DNA from: DATMBL01 sp050735975
GTDB taxonomy: Bacteria; Desulfobacterota; Binatia; UBA9968
NCBI GenBank assembly: GCA_050735975.1
Contig: JBOHVS010000040.1
Span: forward strand, 1 to 12,799
DNA: 12,799 nucleotides
Direction: 5' to 3'
The notes under the pieces were generated by a model that worked only from the letters and a program-made list of their open reading frames with translations, was not told the DNA's origin and did no database searches. How positions within the stretch are numbered: the stretch's first letter is position 1; the number at the start of each line of letters is the position of its first letter. The translations under genes were made by a program, and so were the position numbers. Below are positions 6,594 through 12,509 of this stretch, piece by piece.

Positions 6594-7374
6594 TCACTCT
6601 GCCGATCAGCCGCGCATCATCGGACCGCACATATCCCGGAGGTTTGCCGTGCTTCGATCGCACTTCGAGCCAATCGCCGGCAGACCTTACGACATTGATC
6701 CTGGTTCCTTTGCTGATTTGCGAGAGAACGCGCGAAGCCGATGAGGGATTTTCATATACCGACGTCGCCCGGGTTGTTTCATACACTCCCGGCTCGGCTG
6801 TTCCTCTTGCCCCCGCCGGCGCCGGGAGCGACGCAGCCGTGTCCGGCGCGCGCGTTGCTCTCCCGCGAGCCGGAGACGGACTCGCCTTCAGACGATCTAC
6901 TTCACGCGTGGCGACACCCAGCCGCCGCTGTGTTAGCGAAAGTTCTTTCTGGGCTTTTTCGAGTCTAGTTTTCATTTCGGCGAGCTGATTGGAGTTCTCG
7001 TTCAGTTGTTGCCGCGTTTGCGCAAGTTGCGCTTCCTGACTCTGAATCATTTGATCTTTCGCTTGGAGCTGTTTTAAGTTGGCCTGTGATGACAGCACTA
7101 GCTGGCTGCGTTGTAGGTACCCGCCGGCAAAAAAGGCGATCAAAACCCCAGTGAGGATGGCGGCCATCCAGATAAACTTGGGAGGGATTGAGAATCTCGT
7201 GTGATTATCCGAGCCAACCCGTGGTTCCGACGCTGGTTCATCATGCTTGAGCCACTGAGGAATAAACTGCGATGAGAAATCGGCCTTGCAATAAGAACAA
7301 TTCGTCGCATCTTCCGCGATACTGTTGGCACAGTATGGGCAAAGCTGTGCCCGTGTGGTGGATTTTCCGATCAA
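6589..7374 (-). CDS. Zinc-ribbon, membrane-anchored coiled-coil SH3 protein
   Basis: This 261-aa protein has a clear modular layout. Residues 11-30 form a zinc ribbon (CPYC at 12-15 and CSYC at 26-29). Residues 67-87 (FIWMAAILTGVLIAFFAGGYL region) are a single membrane helix. Residues 95-163 are a Gln/Glu/Leu-rich coiled coil, 164-195 a Pro/Ala linker, and 196-258 a bacterial SH3-type domain (TTRATSVYENPSSASRVLSQ, then DWLEVRS and GYVR). The zinc ribbon should be cytoplasmic and the coiled coil with SH3 periplasmic, by the charge pattern. SH3b domains bind peptidoglycan or protein ligands, so a cell-envelope role is likely but undefined. The start is a TTG at 7374-7372 with a weak GGA upstream and an in-frame stop four codons before. 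It appears intact and monocistronic. Confidence 0.75.
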   Translation of the reverse strand: MIGKSTTRAQLCPYCANSIAEDATNCSYCKADFSSQFIPQWLKHDEPASEPRVGSDNHTRFSIPPKFIWMAAILTGVLIAFFAGGYLQRSQLVLSSQANLKQLQAKDQMIQSQEAQLAQTRQQLNENSNQLAEMKTRLEKAQKELSLTQRRLGVATREVDRLKASPSPARGRATRAPDTAASLPAPAGARGTAEPGVYETTRATSVYENPSSASRVLSQISKGTRINVVRSAGDWLEVRSKHGKPPGYVRSDDARLIGRVN

Positions 7375-7517
7375 GGGCTTTCCATCCTTACGCAGTAGTT
7401 AACCCTATCCTCGTATTCGGCGAGGCACTGGGGCGTTCTGAAATGCCTATGCGGCGTCACTGCCACTTCATTAGACGTTTGGAAAACTTAATTGTGAACA
7501 AGGGCCTGATGCTGTCC

Positions 7518-7582
7518 AAAGTTCAAGGTTCAAGGTTCAAAGTTCCGAGCCCCCATCCCCCTGGACGTTAACCTTGAACTTT
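7518..7582. repeat. 13-bp inverted repeat with GTTCAAGG units
   Basis: AAAGTTCAAGGTT at 7518-7530 is exactly inverted at 7570-7582. The left arm overlaps two tandem GTTCAAGG-like units. It could act as a bidirectional transcription stop, though no U-tract follows. Confidence 0.5.
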
Positions 7583-7632
7583 CCGTCGCATGTAGGTTTC
7601 GACCACCTCCCATGACGTCCCTCTTCCTCATT

Positions 7633-7731
7633 ACCAACCAGTTTTGGGTTTTAGATATCAGCGCTCCGATCCAAAATGTGAGTTCGCGATGCATCGCCTG
7701 GACCCCAAGTTCGGTCCTTAATGAACGCCGG
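7633..7731. repeat. Dispersed repeat, copy A
   Basis: About 100 bp matching copy B at 8536-8650 in the same order and orientation. Shared blocks are ATCAGCGCTC (7657), TCGCGATGCATC (7684), CCCCAAGTTCG (7703) and AACGCCG (7724), with spacings of 27, 19 and 21 bases against 26, 21 and 29 in copy B. No convincing protein is encoded by either copy. The two copies bracket the hipBA relic. Confidence 0.65.
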
Positions 7732-7795
7732 ATCAATACGTTGCAGCTTCGCCCCGGTTCTTTCCCAGCAGTCCCGCAGTCACGCTCGGCTCTCC

Positions 7796-7813
7796 TATAC
7801 GCTACTCCGCATA
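7796..7813. promoter_or_regulatory. HipB-type operator copy 1
   Basis: TATACG, six bases, then CGCATA. It shares half-sites and spacer length with two further copies downstream, all ahead of the HipB start. The spacer (CTACTC) is unrelated to theirs, as expected of an operator rather than a duplicated block. Confidence 0.6.
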
Positions 7814-7822
7814 AATTCTGAA

Positions 7823-7840
7823 TATACGCGGAAGCGCATA
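7823..7840. promoter_or_regulatory. HipB-type operator copy 2
   Basis: TATACG, six bases (CGGAAG), then CGCATA. It lies 27 bp from the first copy, centre to centre, roughly two and a half helical turns. Confidence 0.62.
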
Positions 7841-7873
7841 ATCTCATTTCCTACGATACCGTATATTAATAAT

Positions 7874-7891
7874 TATACGCCAAATCGTATA
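7874..7891. promoter_or_regulatory. HipB-type operator copy 3, perfect half-sites
   Basis: TATACG, six bases (CCAAAT), then CGTATA: perfectly symmetric half-sites. It lies 51 bp from copy 2, about five helical turns, and 27 bp before the HipB start. A lone CGTATA half-site occurs at 7860-7865. The AT-rich stretch 7862-7877 between them is the likely -10 region. E. coli HipB also uses several inverted-repeat operators of a different sequence, so autorepression is a fair inference. Confidence 0.65.
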
Positions 7892-7917
7892 TCGTTAAGG
7901 AAAAAGGGAGTGCGCTT

Positions 7918-7992
7918 ATGGAGCAGATTGCCAGAACCTCAATGCAGATCGGTGCCGCGCCCCGGCATGGCTGCGATCCTGGACTTGCTTAG
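7918..7992 (+). pseudogene. HipB antitoxin relic, N-terminus only
   Basis: GGGAG at 7906-7910 and an ATG at 7918-7920 start a 24-codon frame reading MEQIARTSMQIGAA and then a nonsense tail to TAG at 7990-7992. The first 14 residues match the beginning of HipB-like antitoxins (M-x-Q-I-x-R-T-x-x-Q-L/I-G-A-A), which lead into an XRE-type helix-turn-helix. That DNA-binding domain is entirely missing. Near 7957-7963 the sequence jumps directly into HipA coding sequence in another frame. The translation signals and operators still look fresh although the gene is dead. Confidence 0.6.
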
Positions 7993-8435
7993 GTAGCGAC
8001 GATCCGGAAGCGGACCGGCGGTTCTTTCTCAAAGCTCAGATCATCTTCTGGCTTCTCGGCGCGACTGACGGTCACGCCAAGAACTTCAGCATCTTTCTGC
8101 GTCCCGGTGGCCGGTTCCGTCTCACGCCGCTCTATGACGTGATGTCGGTGCAGCCGGCACTTGATGGGAGCCAGCTCCGCAGGAACAAGATGAAGCTCGC
8201 ACTCGAAATCATGCCGCGGCATTTCCTGCAGACAGCCGCCAAAAGCGGGATTCCGGCGTCCGTCTCGTCGAAAGCATCCTCGACGAACTCCTGGAAGCCG
8301 AACAACCCGCTATAAGCAGAATCATGGAAGACCTGCCGGCCGGATTTCCGGAAGAGCTGGCCCGAAGCATTCGTGGGCGGCCTGCGCTCGCGCTTGCGTT
8401 TGGTAGACCGGGCCGAAATTCGTAGTCCGTCGTAA
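7963..8435 (+). pseudogene. HipA kinase toxin relic, C-terminal part
   Basis: HipA is a Ser/Thr kinase toxin that inactivates a tRNA synthetase in E. coli. Here only the C-terminal lobe survives: PGMAAILDLLR, a frameshift at about 7991, then GSDDPEADRRFFLKAQIIFW and LLGATDGHAKNFSIFLRPGG. DGHAKN is the catalytic-loop signature, and FRLTPLYDVMS that follows contains the metal-binding Asp. After KMKLAL about ten residues usual in the family (the AVGxxxHY region) are missing before EIMPRHFLQTAAKSG. A frameshift near 8255 leads to LVESILDELLEAEQPAISRI, and another near 8376 to GGLRSRLRLVDRAEIRS, with TAA at 8433-8435. The N-terminal lobe is lost. At least three frameshifts and two deletions make it non-functional. 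Confidence 0.85.
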
Positions 8436-8477
8436 TGCGCTGCGCCGCTGTTACGTTACTATGTCGAGCGAAAATTA

Positions 8478-8749
8478 GGGGTCAGATTATATATAGGTTC
8501 CGCCCAACTCTAATGACCTGCCTCCTGCTCGTTCGGACCAATTTTGAATTTTGGATTGAATCCGCAATCAGCGCTCTGATCTAAATGCGACATCGCGATG
8601 CATCTTTCTTGAGCCCCAAGTTCGCTCTTTATCCTTTTAGCGAACGCCGAACTGCCAACCCGATCGCCTCCCACCAATCATCTCCGCTCAAGCAGCTCTC
8701 GCGTAAGCGGCTAAAGGGGAAAGGCCCGGTTTATAGGATCTGTCCCCCG
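8478..8749. mobile_element. Putative non-coding element with imperfect inverted ends
   Basis: The left end GGGGTCAGATTATATA (8478-8493) and the inverted right end GGGGGACAGATCCTATA share GGGG, CAGAT and TATA at nearly the same spacing. I recall similar GGGGwCAGA strings flanking Y1/IS200-like transposase genes, but that is from memory. Dispersed repeat copy B lies inside. No coding capacity is seen. It fills most of the gene-free stretch 8436-8789. Confidence 0.35.
8536..8650. repeat. Dispersed repeat, copy B
   Basis: This is the partner of copy A (7633-7731), with blocks ATCAGCGCTC (8567), TCGCGATGCATC (8593), CCCCAAGTTCG (8614) and AACGCCG (8643). Divergence is substantial, with small indels between blocks, so the duplication is old or both copies come from a larger family. 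Confidence 0.65.
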
Positions 8750-8789
8750 TTGTCGTCAGCGGCTCGAAACTATCGCGTGCTTACCGGCA

Positions 8790-9215
8790 TCAATAGCGCC
8801 CACTGGCATCCGAGTTCCTGTCGTTCATTCGGATGAGTTCGGCGTACTGCTCACCGCGCGAATTCCGATCAAGCCGCACTAAAATTTGGTCGCCGCGGCG
8901 CAGATCCCTCACCCGAAGCTCTCGACCGCGATTGGAGACATTGGTATCGGGATCGTATTGGATCACCATCGTTCTTCCTCCGGTGGTGCGAAGATGGATT
9001 TCATTGCGACGGTCATCGATCCGCTCCACCGTCCCCACAACTTCATCACGCGCCAAATTTCGGTCCCGATAACCGTCACCGCGATAGTCTCGATCCCGAT
9101 CAACTCTCCCCCGGCGATCCGGAGCATCTCGATTAATGAGACCTATATTCTCGCAACCCCAGGATGCCAACAACATTGGAAATAACAAAGCGATGAATCG
9201 ACTGCTTTTCGTCAT
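8790..9215 (-). CDS. Exported Arg/Asp-rich protein, DUF5666-like fold
   Basis: The 141-aa protein starts at the ATG at 9215-9213, preceded by GGAGGAG at a spacing of about four bases. A longer frame to 9269 has no ribosome site. Residues 1-20 (MTKSSRFIALLFPMLLASWG) form a signal peptide, with Cys21 following in a loose lipobox (S-W-G-C, lacking the usual Leu), so lipoprotein status is possible but uncertain. Residues 32-55 are a run of alternating Arg, Asp, Gly and Tyr. Residues 56 on (VVGTVERIDDRRNEIHLRTT, then MVIQYDPDTNV and GDQILVRLDRN) look like a small beta-barrel of the DUF5666/OB type. Function is unknown; an envelope or periplasmic binding role is likely. The gene stands alone. Confidence 0.75.
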   Translation of the reverse strand: MTKSSRFIALLFPMLLASWGCENIGLINRDAPDRRGRVDRDRDYRGDGYRDRNLARDEVVGTVERIDDRRNEIHLRTTGGRTMVIQYDPDTNVSNRGRELRVRDLRRGDQILVRLDRNSRGEQYAELIRMNDRNSDASGRY

Positions 9216-9739
9216 GAGCTCCTCCATACTGCTTTTTACCCATTTGGTGAGCAACTCGAATGCCAACAAAAAAAGTCTTCCAAAACACGGAGTCTTGAGT
9301 CCGCGCGTCCCAACTATTGGACCTGTGATGTGCCAGTTTCGAGACGCAAACCACTGTTTTTTGCCGCGACCGGGAATGCTGCTATGCCAAGACTGCGTTG
9401 GAAAGTCTTCTCGGGTTTACATACCGCTCCGTATCGACCATAGGGCGCAAAGATAACCGGGTTGAAGCTCCACGAGCATGAAGGTTTCTTGCGGGACTTG
9501 GTATTCGCAGCCGGTGCCTAGGTCCGAGAATGGACCTGCAACGGCGAACTGCCTGGGGGAACAGGCATGGAAAGGATCACGCCGGTCATAGGAAAGGATA
9601 GTGGGCAGGCAGAGTCAAAGGAACTGTCCGGCTGTTTCCTCGAAATGGCGTGAGTAACGGTAGTTGATTGTCGCGTCTGAAGCCGATTATCATTGCGGGG
9701 ATGGCAATCGGTTTCCGCAAAGGCAGCAACGTGGAGTTC
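9216..9739. other. Intergenic 524 bp with two adjacent small hairpins
   Basis: No gene is convincing. Two stem-loops lie 12 bases apart: AGGTCC/GGACCT (9520-9537) and TGCCTG/CAGGCA with loop GGGGAA (9550-9567). A 19-codon frame at 9462-9521 (LKLHEHEGFLRDLVFAAGA) faintly recalls the first residues of AbiEii-type nucleotidyltransferase toxins but stops at once. The promoter of the downstream methyltransferase must lie here; no clear boxes were picked out. Confidence 0.4.
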
Positions 9740-10351
9740 ATGAATCACAGGGTGCGCGGCACAGACAAGCGCCGGGCGGCAGGAGGACTTCGAACAATCC
9801 TGTGCGCTATCATCGCCGCGGGTTTCGTGGCCGGCATCAGCTGCGGGGAGGAGCCAACCTTAGGGCGGCCTCCTCTGCGCGCGCCCGACGTGCACTACGA
9901 ACCCACGCCGCCGGACGTGGTGGAAGTCATGTTACGGCTGGCCAACGTGAAAGCCGGCGATGTGGTATACGATCTCGGCTGCGGCGACGGGCGTATCGTC
10001 ATCACAGCAGCACGCCAGTTCGCCGCGCGCGGCGTTTGCGTCGACATCGATCCCCAGCGCGTCGCCGAAAGCCGGGAGAATGCGCGCGCGGCGGGTGTCA
10101 GCGATCGCGTCCGCTTTTTGAACCAGGACCTCCTCCTAACGGACGTGAGCGAGGCGACGGTGGTCATGCTCTTCCTCTCGCCGGCGCTTAATCTCAAAGT
10201 GCGCTCGAAACTGCTGCGCGAGCTCAAACCCGGCGCTCGCATCGTCTCTCATTGGCACGACATGGGCGACTGGAAGCCGCAAAGGACCGCGCGCGTTCTG
10301 AGCAGCGGGCGGGAGCGTGCCGTTTATCTCTGGACCATCCCGGCACGCTGA
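9740..10351 (+). CDS. Exported class I SAM-dependent methyltransferase
   Basis: The 203-aa product has an N-terminal hydrophobic stretch (LRTILCAIIAAGFVAGIS, about 17-34) followed by Cys35, consistent with a signal peptide or lipoprotein anchor. A class I methyltransferase domain follows. YEPTPPDVVEVML (53-65) leads to motif I VVYDLGCGDGRIV (75-87), which binds SAM. GVCVDID (98-104) supplies the acidic residue for the ribose, VRFLNQDL is motif III-like, and VVMLFLSPALN with LRELKPGARIVSH are later core strands. I chose the ATG at 9740 because GGAG lies about five bases upstream; a TTG at 9668 in frame has no ribosome site. Secreted or membrane-anchored members with this same architecture are common, and their substrates are unknown. 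SAM is cytosolic, so a periplasmic location would be puzzling. Confidence 0.8.
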   Translation: MNHRVRGTDKRRAAGGLRTILCAIIAAGFVAGISCGEEPTLGRPPLRAPDVHYEPTPPDVVEVMLRLANVKAGDVVYDLGCGDGRIVITAARQFAARGVCVDIDPQRVAESRENARAAGVSDRVRFLNQDLLLTDVSEATVVMLFLSPALNLKVRSKLLRELKPGARIVSHWHDMGDWKPQRTARVLSSGRERAVYLWTIPAR

Positions 10352-10652
10352 CAAGCGGAGCTTTTGGCAAAACTCAAGAGAACACTTGGGGGATTTTCTC
10401 GCAATTTCTCTACCGATAAATTGTTCGAGCTTCTCCAGGAACTCACATCTCCAAAAAAGCTGTTCAGTACGGAGGTGTAAATCAAAGTTAGCATTCCACG
10501 TCTACGAAGCTTTCTTAAAGCAGCGTCACCTTTGGCAGCGTGTCAATCCGATCGTGTCGTGAATTGGCGTGCCCTTCGATCTTTGACGCCGATAACGACG
10601 AGATGTCATTGCCCTCGTGTCGCTGGCATTGGCGTTGCAAGAGGGTGGAATC
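10352..10652. other. Intergenic stretch, no clear feature
   Basis: The frame of the methyltransferase stays open for 42 codons after its stop (ending at TGTAA near 10480) but has no start or ribosome site, so I do not call it. No promoter, terminator hairpin or RNA gene was recognised in these 301 bases. Confidence 0.4.
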
Positions 10653-10772
10653 ATGTTTGCTGAGTTCATAGCGCCATTGTTGATCGGCGTCACTGTATCC
10701 ATAGGCGCGGCCTTATTGTTGACCCGGCTCATTGCAGGGAAGAAAAGAACACGCAGGAGGACCCTCCAATGA
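10653..10772 (+). CDS. Small single-pass membrane peptide, 39 aa
   Basis: The frame begins at an ATG preceded by GAGGGTGG at a short distance and encodes one hydrophobic helix, FIAPLLIGVTVSIGAALLL (5-23), ending in a basic tail GKKRTRRRTLQ. This is a plausible positively anchored membrane peptide with the tail inside. The stop overlaps an ATG (ATGA at 10769-10772) that is itself preceded by AGGAGG. That second frame encodes only 26 residues and I do not call it. A different frame across the same downstream DNA reads SPFFIVLDPPSSQVEFQVEV to a stop at about 10906, so what follows the peptide is unresolved. The peptide could be a small regulator, a type I-like toxin or chance. Confidence 0.4.
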   Translation: MFAEFIAPLLIGVTVSIGAALLLTRLIAGKKRTRRRTLQ

Positions 10773-10907
10773 GCAACTTGGGGAAAACAGCCCTTTCTTC
10801 ATTGTGCTCGACCCGCCCTCAAGTCAGGTTGAGTTTCAGGTTGAGGTAAATCTCACCCGCCTAAGCGCCCTCGAATTTCTCAAGAGAATTATTGCTGCGT
10901 CCTGAGG

Positions 10908-11309
10908 TCACATCTGTAAAAGCCGGTCGGACAGGGATTCCCTCTCCAGCCTGCCCAGTCTCGAATAGTAATCCGGAATTCTCTCGAGGTGGTCCATTGC
11001 GATTTCAAGAGCGATAAACCTGTCAGTAGTGTGTTCCAGTTCGGATTTGATACCCGTGAGTAACTCTTCTAAGTCGTATGCGGTGACAGCCTTACCATCG
11101 GCAATGCCTCCCTTTAGACTATCTTTGAAGCGCTTGATATCGATACGAAAAGCGTCTCTGATAGTTTGCCTGTAAAGCTCGAAGTGTGGCTGCGACTTAT
11201 GATCGAGTTGATCTCCGGCAAGCATGCCGCCCATGTTGACGATCAGCATAGAAGTGAACACGAGAAATAAAATAGCTCCGATTTGCAGAAGACCAGCAGC
11301 TCTGTTCAT
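10908..11309 (-). CDS. Membrane-anchored 133-aa protein, unknown
   Basis: AGGAGAAGG lies just upstream of the ATG at 11309-11307, so the start is secure. Residues 5-27 (AGLLQIGAILFLVFTSMLIV) form one membrane helix or uncleaved signal anchor. The remaining hundred residues are charged and strongly helical, with regular Leu/Ile spacing from about 75 to 130 (AYDLEELLTGIKSELEHTTD, then FIALEIAMDHLERIP), suggesting a short coiled coil or helical bundle. I recognise no family. There are no neighbours close enough to form an operon: 438 bp without a gene lies upstream, and converging coding traces lie downstream. Topology is probably tail-outside in the periplasm, but the charge bias near the helix is weak. 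Confidence 0.65.
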   Translation of the reverse strand: MNRAAGLLQIGAILFLVFTSMLIVNMGGMLAGDQLDHKSQPHFELYRQTIRDAFRIDIKRFKDSLKGGIADGKAVTAYDLEELLTGIKSELEHTTDRFIALEIAMDHLERIPDYYSRLGRLERESLSDRLLQM

Positions 11310-11747
11310 GTTCCTTCTCCTTCGAACTCAGTAATTCGTTGCGGTTTGCGAAACTGGTCCTTCGTGCCTAACTACCGCAATGAATCATTTCTCTCTCCGT
11401 TCATTGGTCGCAACGAACCGCAGAAAACTTCATTGCGCGCGCATCGTATCTTGAGGAGTTGCGTTTCAACTAAACAGCAAGGGTCGTACCAATGCCGTGT
11501 GCCTATCGACCGCCTGCTCCAAGGCCCGGAAATGCCGGGAAAAAAGTTTTAACGGCCTTTAGGTGAAAGGCTTGGACTATGGGATAGCGGTAACAAAGTA
11601 GAGGGAATGTAAACTCCCGTATACAGCGATCGCAATCCTTGACCCAACACGCAGGCAATCCTCACGCAGGGGACGGTTAACGCCAGGCGGAGTCGGAAGG
11701 TATCAGGTTCTTGCCGAAACGGCGCTCAGGCGGGGCGGCTAGCCTGG
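11310..11747. other. Intergenic stretch, no gene recognised
   Basis: Frames here lack ribosome sites and domain signals. Small palindromic words occur at the right end, where GGCTAGCC appears twice in succession (around 11738-11754) and forms CTGGCTAGCCAG. Nothing else stands out in these 438 bases. Confidence 0.4.
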
Positions 11748-11972
11748 CTAGCCAGGACCGGGTCTTCTCGAATTACAGCTTGAAGTGGGGCGTCTGCCGG
11801 TGAGGAACAACAGTGCATTACCCGCTCTTTTATATGGCTTTAGCATCTCTTGAGAGACTAGGCGGCGAATTGAGACCCGATGGTAATTCAAATATACCGC
11901 TGCCTCCTCGGCTGTGAGAAGTTTCTCGCCCGTGACAGGATCGTAGAGGTGCTCAGGTTTTGAGGTCTTCAT
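11748..11972 (-). pseudogene. Excisionase/HTH_17-type DNA-binding protein, frameshifted end
   Basis: The frame from the ATG at 11972-11970 encodes 74 residues. Residues 18-56 (LLTAEEAAVYLNYHRVSIRR, then LVSQEMLKPYKRAGNALLF) are a MerR/excisionase-like helix-turn-helix (PF12728), a domain used by phage excisionases and small regulators. The family usually continues with a short basic segment such as TRQ-x-x-x-x-F-K. In the present frame the tail is LTGRRPTSSCNS, but in the next frame it reads HRQTPHFKL followed by TAA at 11775-11773, right after NALLF. So an indel near 11805 has shifted the last ten codons. The DNA-binding core is intact and the protein might still bind DNA. No Shine-Dalgarno site is evident before this ATG; a TTG at 12014 is in frame but is better read as a -35 box. 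Confidence 0.6.
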
Positions 11973-11992
11973 AACTGTTACAGAAATGTCAC

Positions 11993-12048
11993 ATTGGATC
12001 CAATTCTCTGTCAAGCTCGCCTTAAAGCGGGGATTGGATTCAATTCTC
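11993..12048 (-). promoter_or_regulatory. Promoter with repeated palindromic operator
   Basis: On the minus strand TTGACA (12014-12009) is a consensus -35 box. Within the next 17 bases lies the palindrome ATTGGATCCAAT (11993-12004). A second near-copy, ATTGGATTCAATTCTC (12033-12048), repeats the first sixteen bases (11993-12008) with a single change, 40 bp away. This arrangement, one site between the -35 and -10 positions and one upstream, is classic for a repressor that autoregulates. It serves the HTH gene at 11972. The -10 box is poor (TGACAT at the expected distance). Confidence 0.5.
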
Positions 12049-12230
12049 CCTGAATTTAACCCTGAAGGTCAAAGACCGAGGACCGGCAGCGAAGGTTTTA
12101 GTCCGGGCAGCGGCCGTTGGCGAGGTGCAAGTCGAAGTCTGAACGAAAAAGTTTACGGCTTTTTCGATGAATGCGCCGGGCCGTGCGGCGGGATCGAAGG
12201 AAATTCAAAAGCCGTGAATTTGAAACCCAC

Positions 12231-12499
12231 CTAATTTGGACAGCGATGCTTGCATACATAAAATTTGAGTGAAACAATACAACCGTTGCGATGATCGGCA
12301 GCCGCAGCGCAATCGGTCAGTCTGCTCGGGAGCGGAGTATGAGTGAGCACCATTTCCTGCAGATCCTCGGCCCAGTCCGGTGCCGGAACGTGTGCTCCGC
12401 GCCAGTGATCGATCACCGCGATCCGGAAGTCGGGCGGCTTGGCAGACTGGTTCTTGACGGCTGCCAGCAGGTGTTCAAAACGTCGGGCACCGTAATCAT
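12231..12499 (-). pseudogene. Unrecognised coding fragment with early frameshift
   Basis: GAGGAGGAATAA sits before an ATG at 12499-12497, an excellent ribosome site. That frame (MITVPDVLNTC) stops after 28 codons. The frame with coding character lies beside it: RRFEHLLAAVKNQSAKPPDF, then RIAVIDHWRGAHVPAPDWAE and DLQEMVLTH, with third positions about 70% G or C by my count. Joining MITVP to RFEHLLAAVK needs a single-base correction near 12483, giving a natural-looking start. After about THTPLPSRL the composition degrades and the frame ends at 12233-12231. I do not recognise the family. I infer a frameshifted gene truncated at its 3' end. Confidence 0.4.
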
Positions 12500-12509
12500 T
12501 TATTCCTCC

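Larger units (their letters stand above)
7375..7795. other. Intergenic stretch with inverted and dispersed repeats
   Basis: I see no gene here. It holds AAAGTTCAAGGTT (7518-7530), within a short run of GTTCAAGG units, and its inverted copy AACCTTGAACTTT (7570-7582), which could form a 13-bp stem with a 39-base loop. It also holds copy A of a dispersed repeat (7633-7731). Open frames in this stretch have no ribosome sites or recognisable domains. Confidence 0.5.

Noticed and set aside
9462..9521. Possible AbiEii-like toxin start (LKLHEHEGFLRD)
   Set aside because: Only about a dozen residues are suggestive, the frame stops at once, and no continuation is found in other frames.
10526..10732. 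68-codon minus-strand frame
   Set aside because: It is antisense to the small membrane peptide, with Asn/Arg-rich composition and no ribosome site.
11283..11552. 89-codon plus-strand frame
   Set aside because: It begins inside the oppositely oriented 133-aa gene and shows no ribosome site, domain or coding composition.
11993..12048. Attachment-site direct repeat
   Set aside because: The repeats are 40 bp apart with nothing mobile between them and sit on a promoter, so operator use is the simpler reading.
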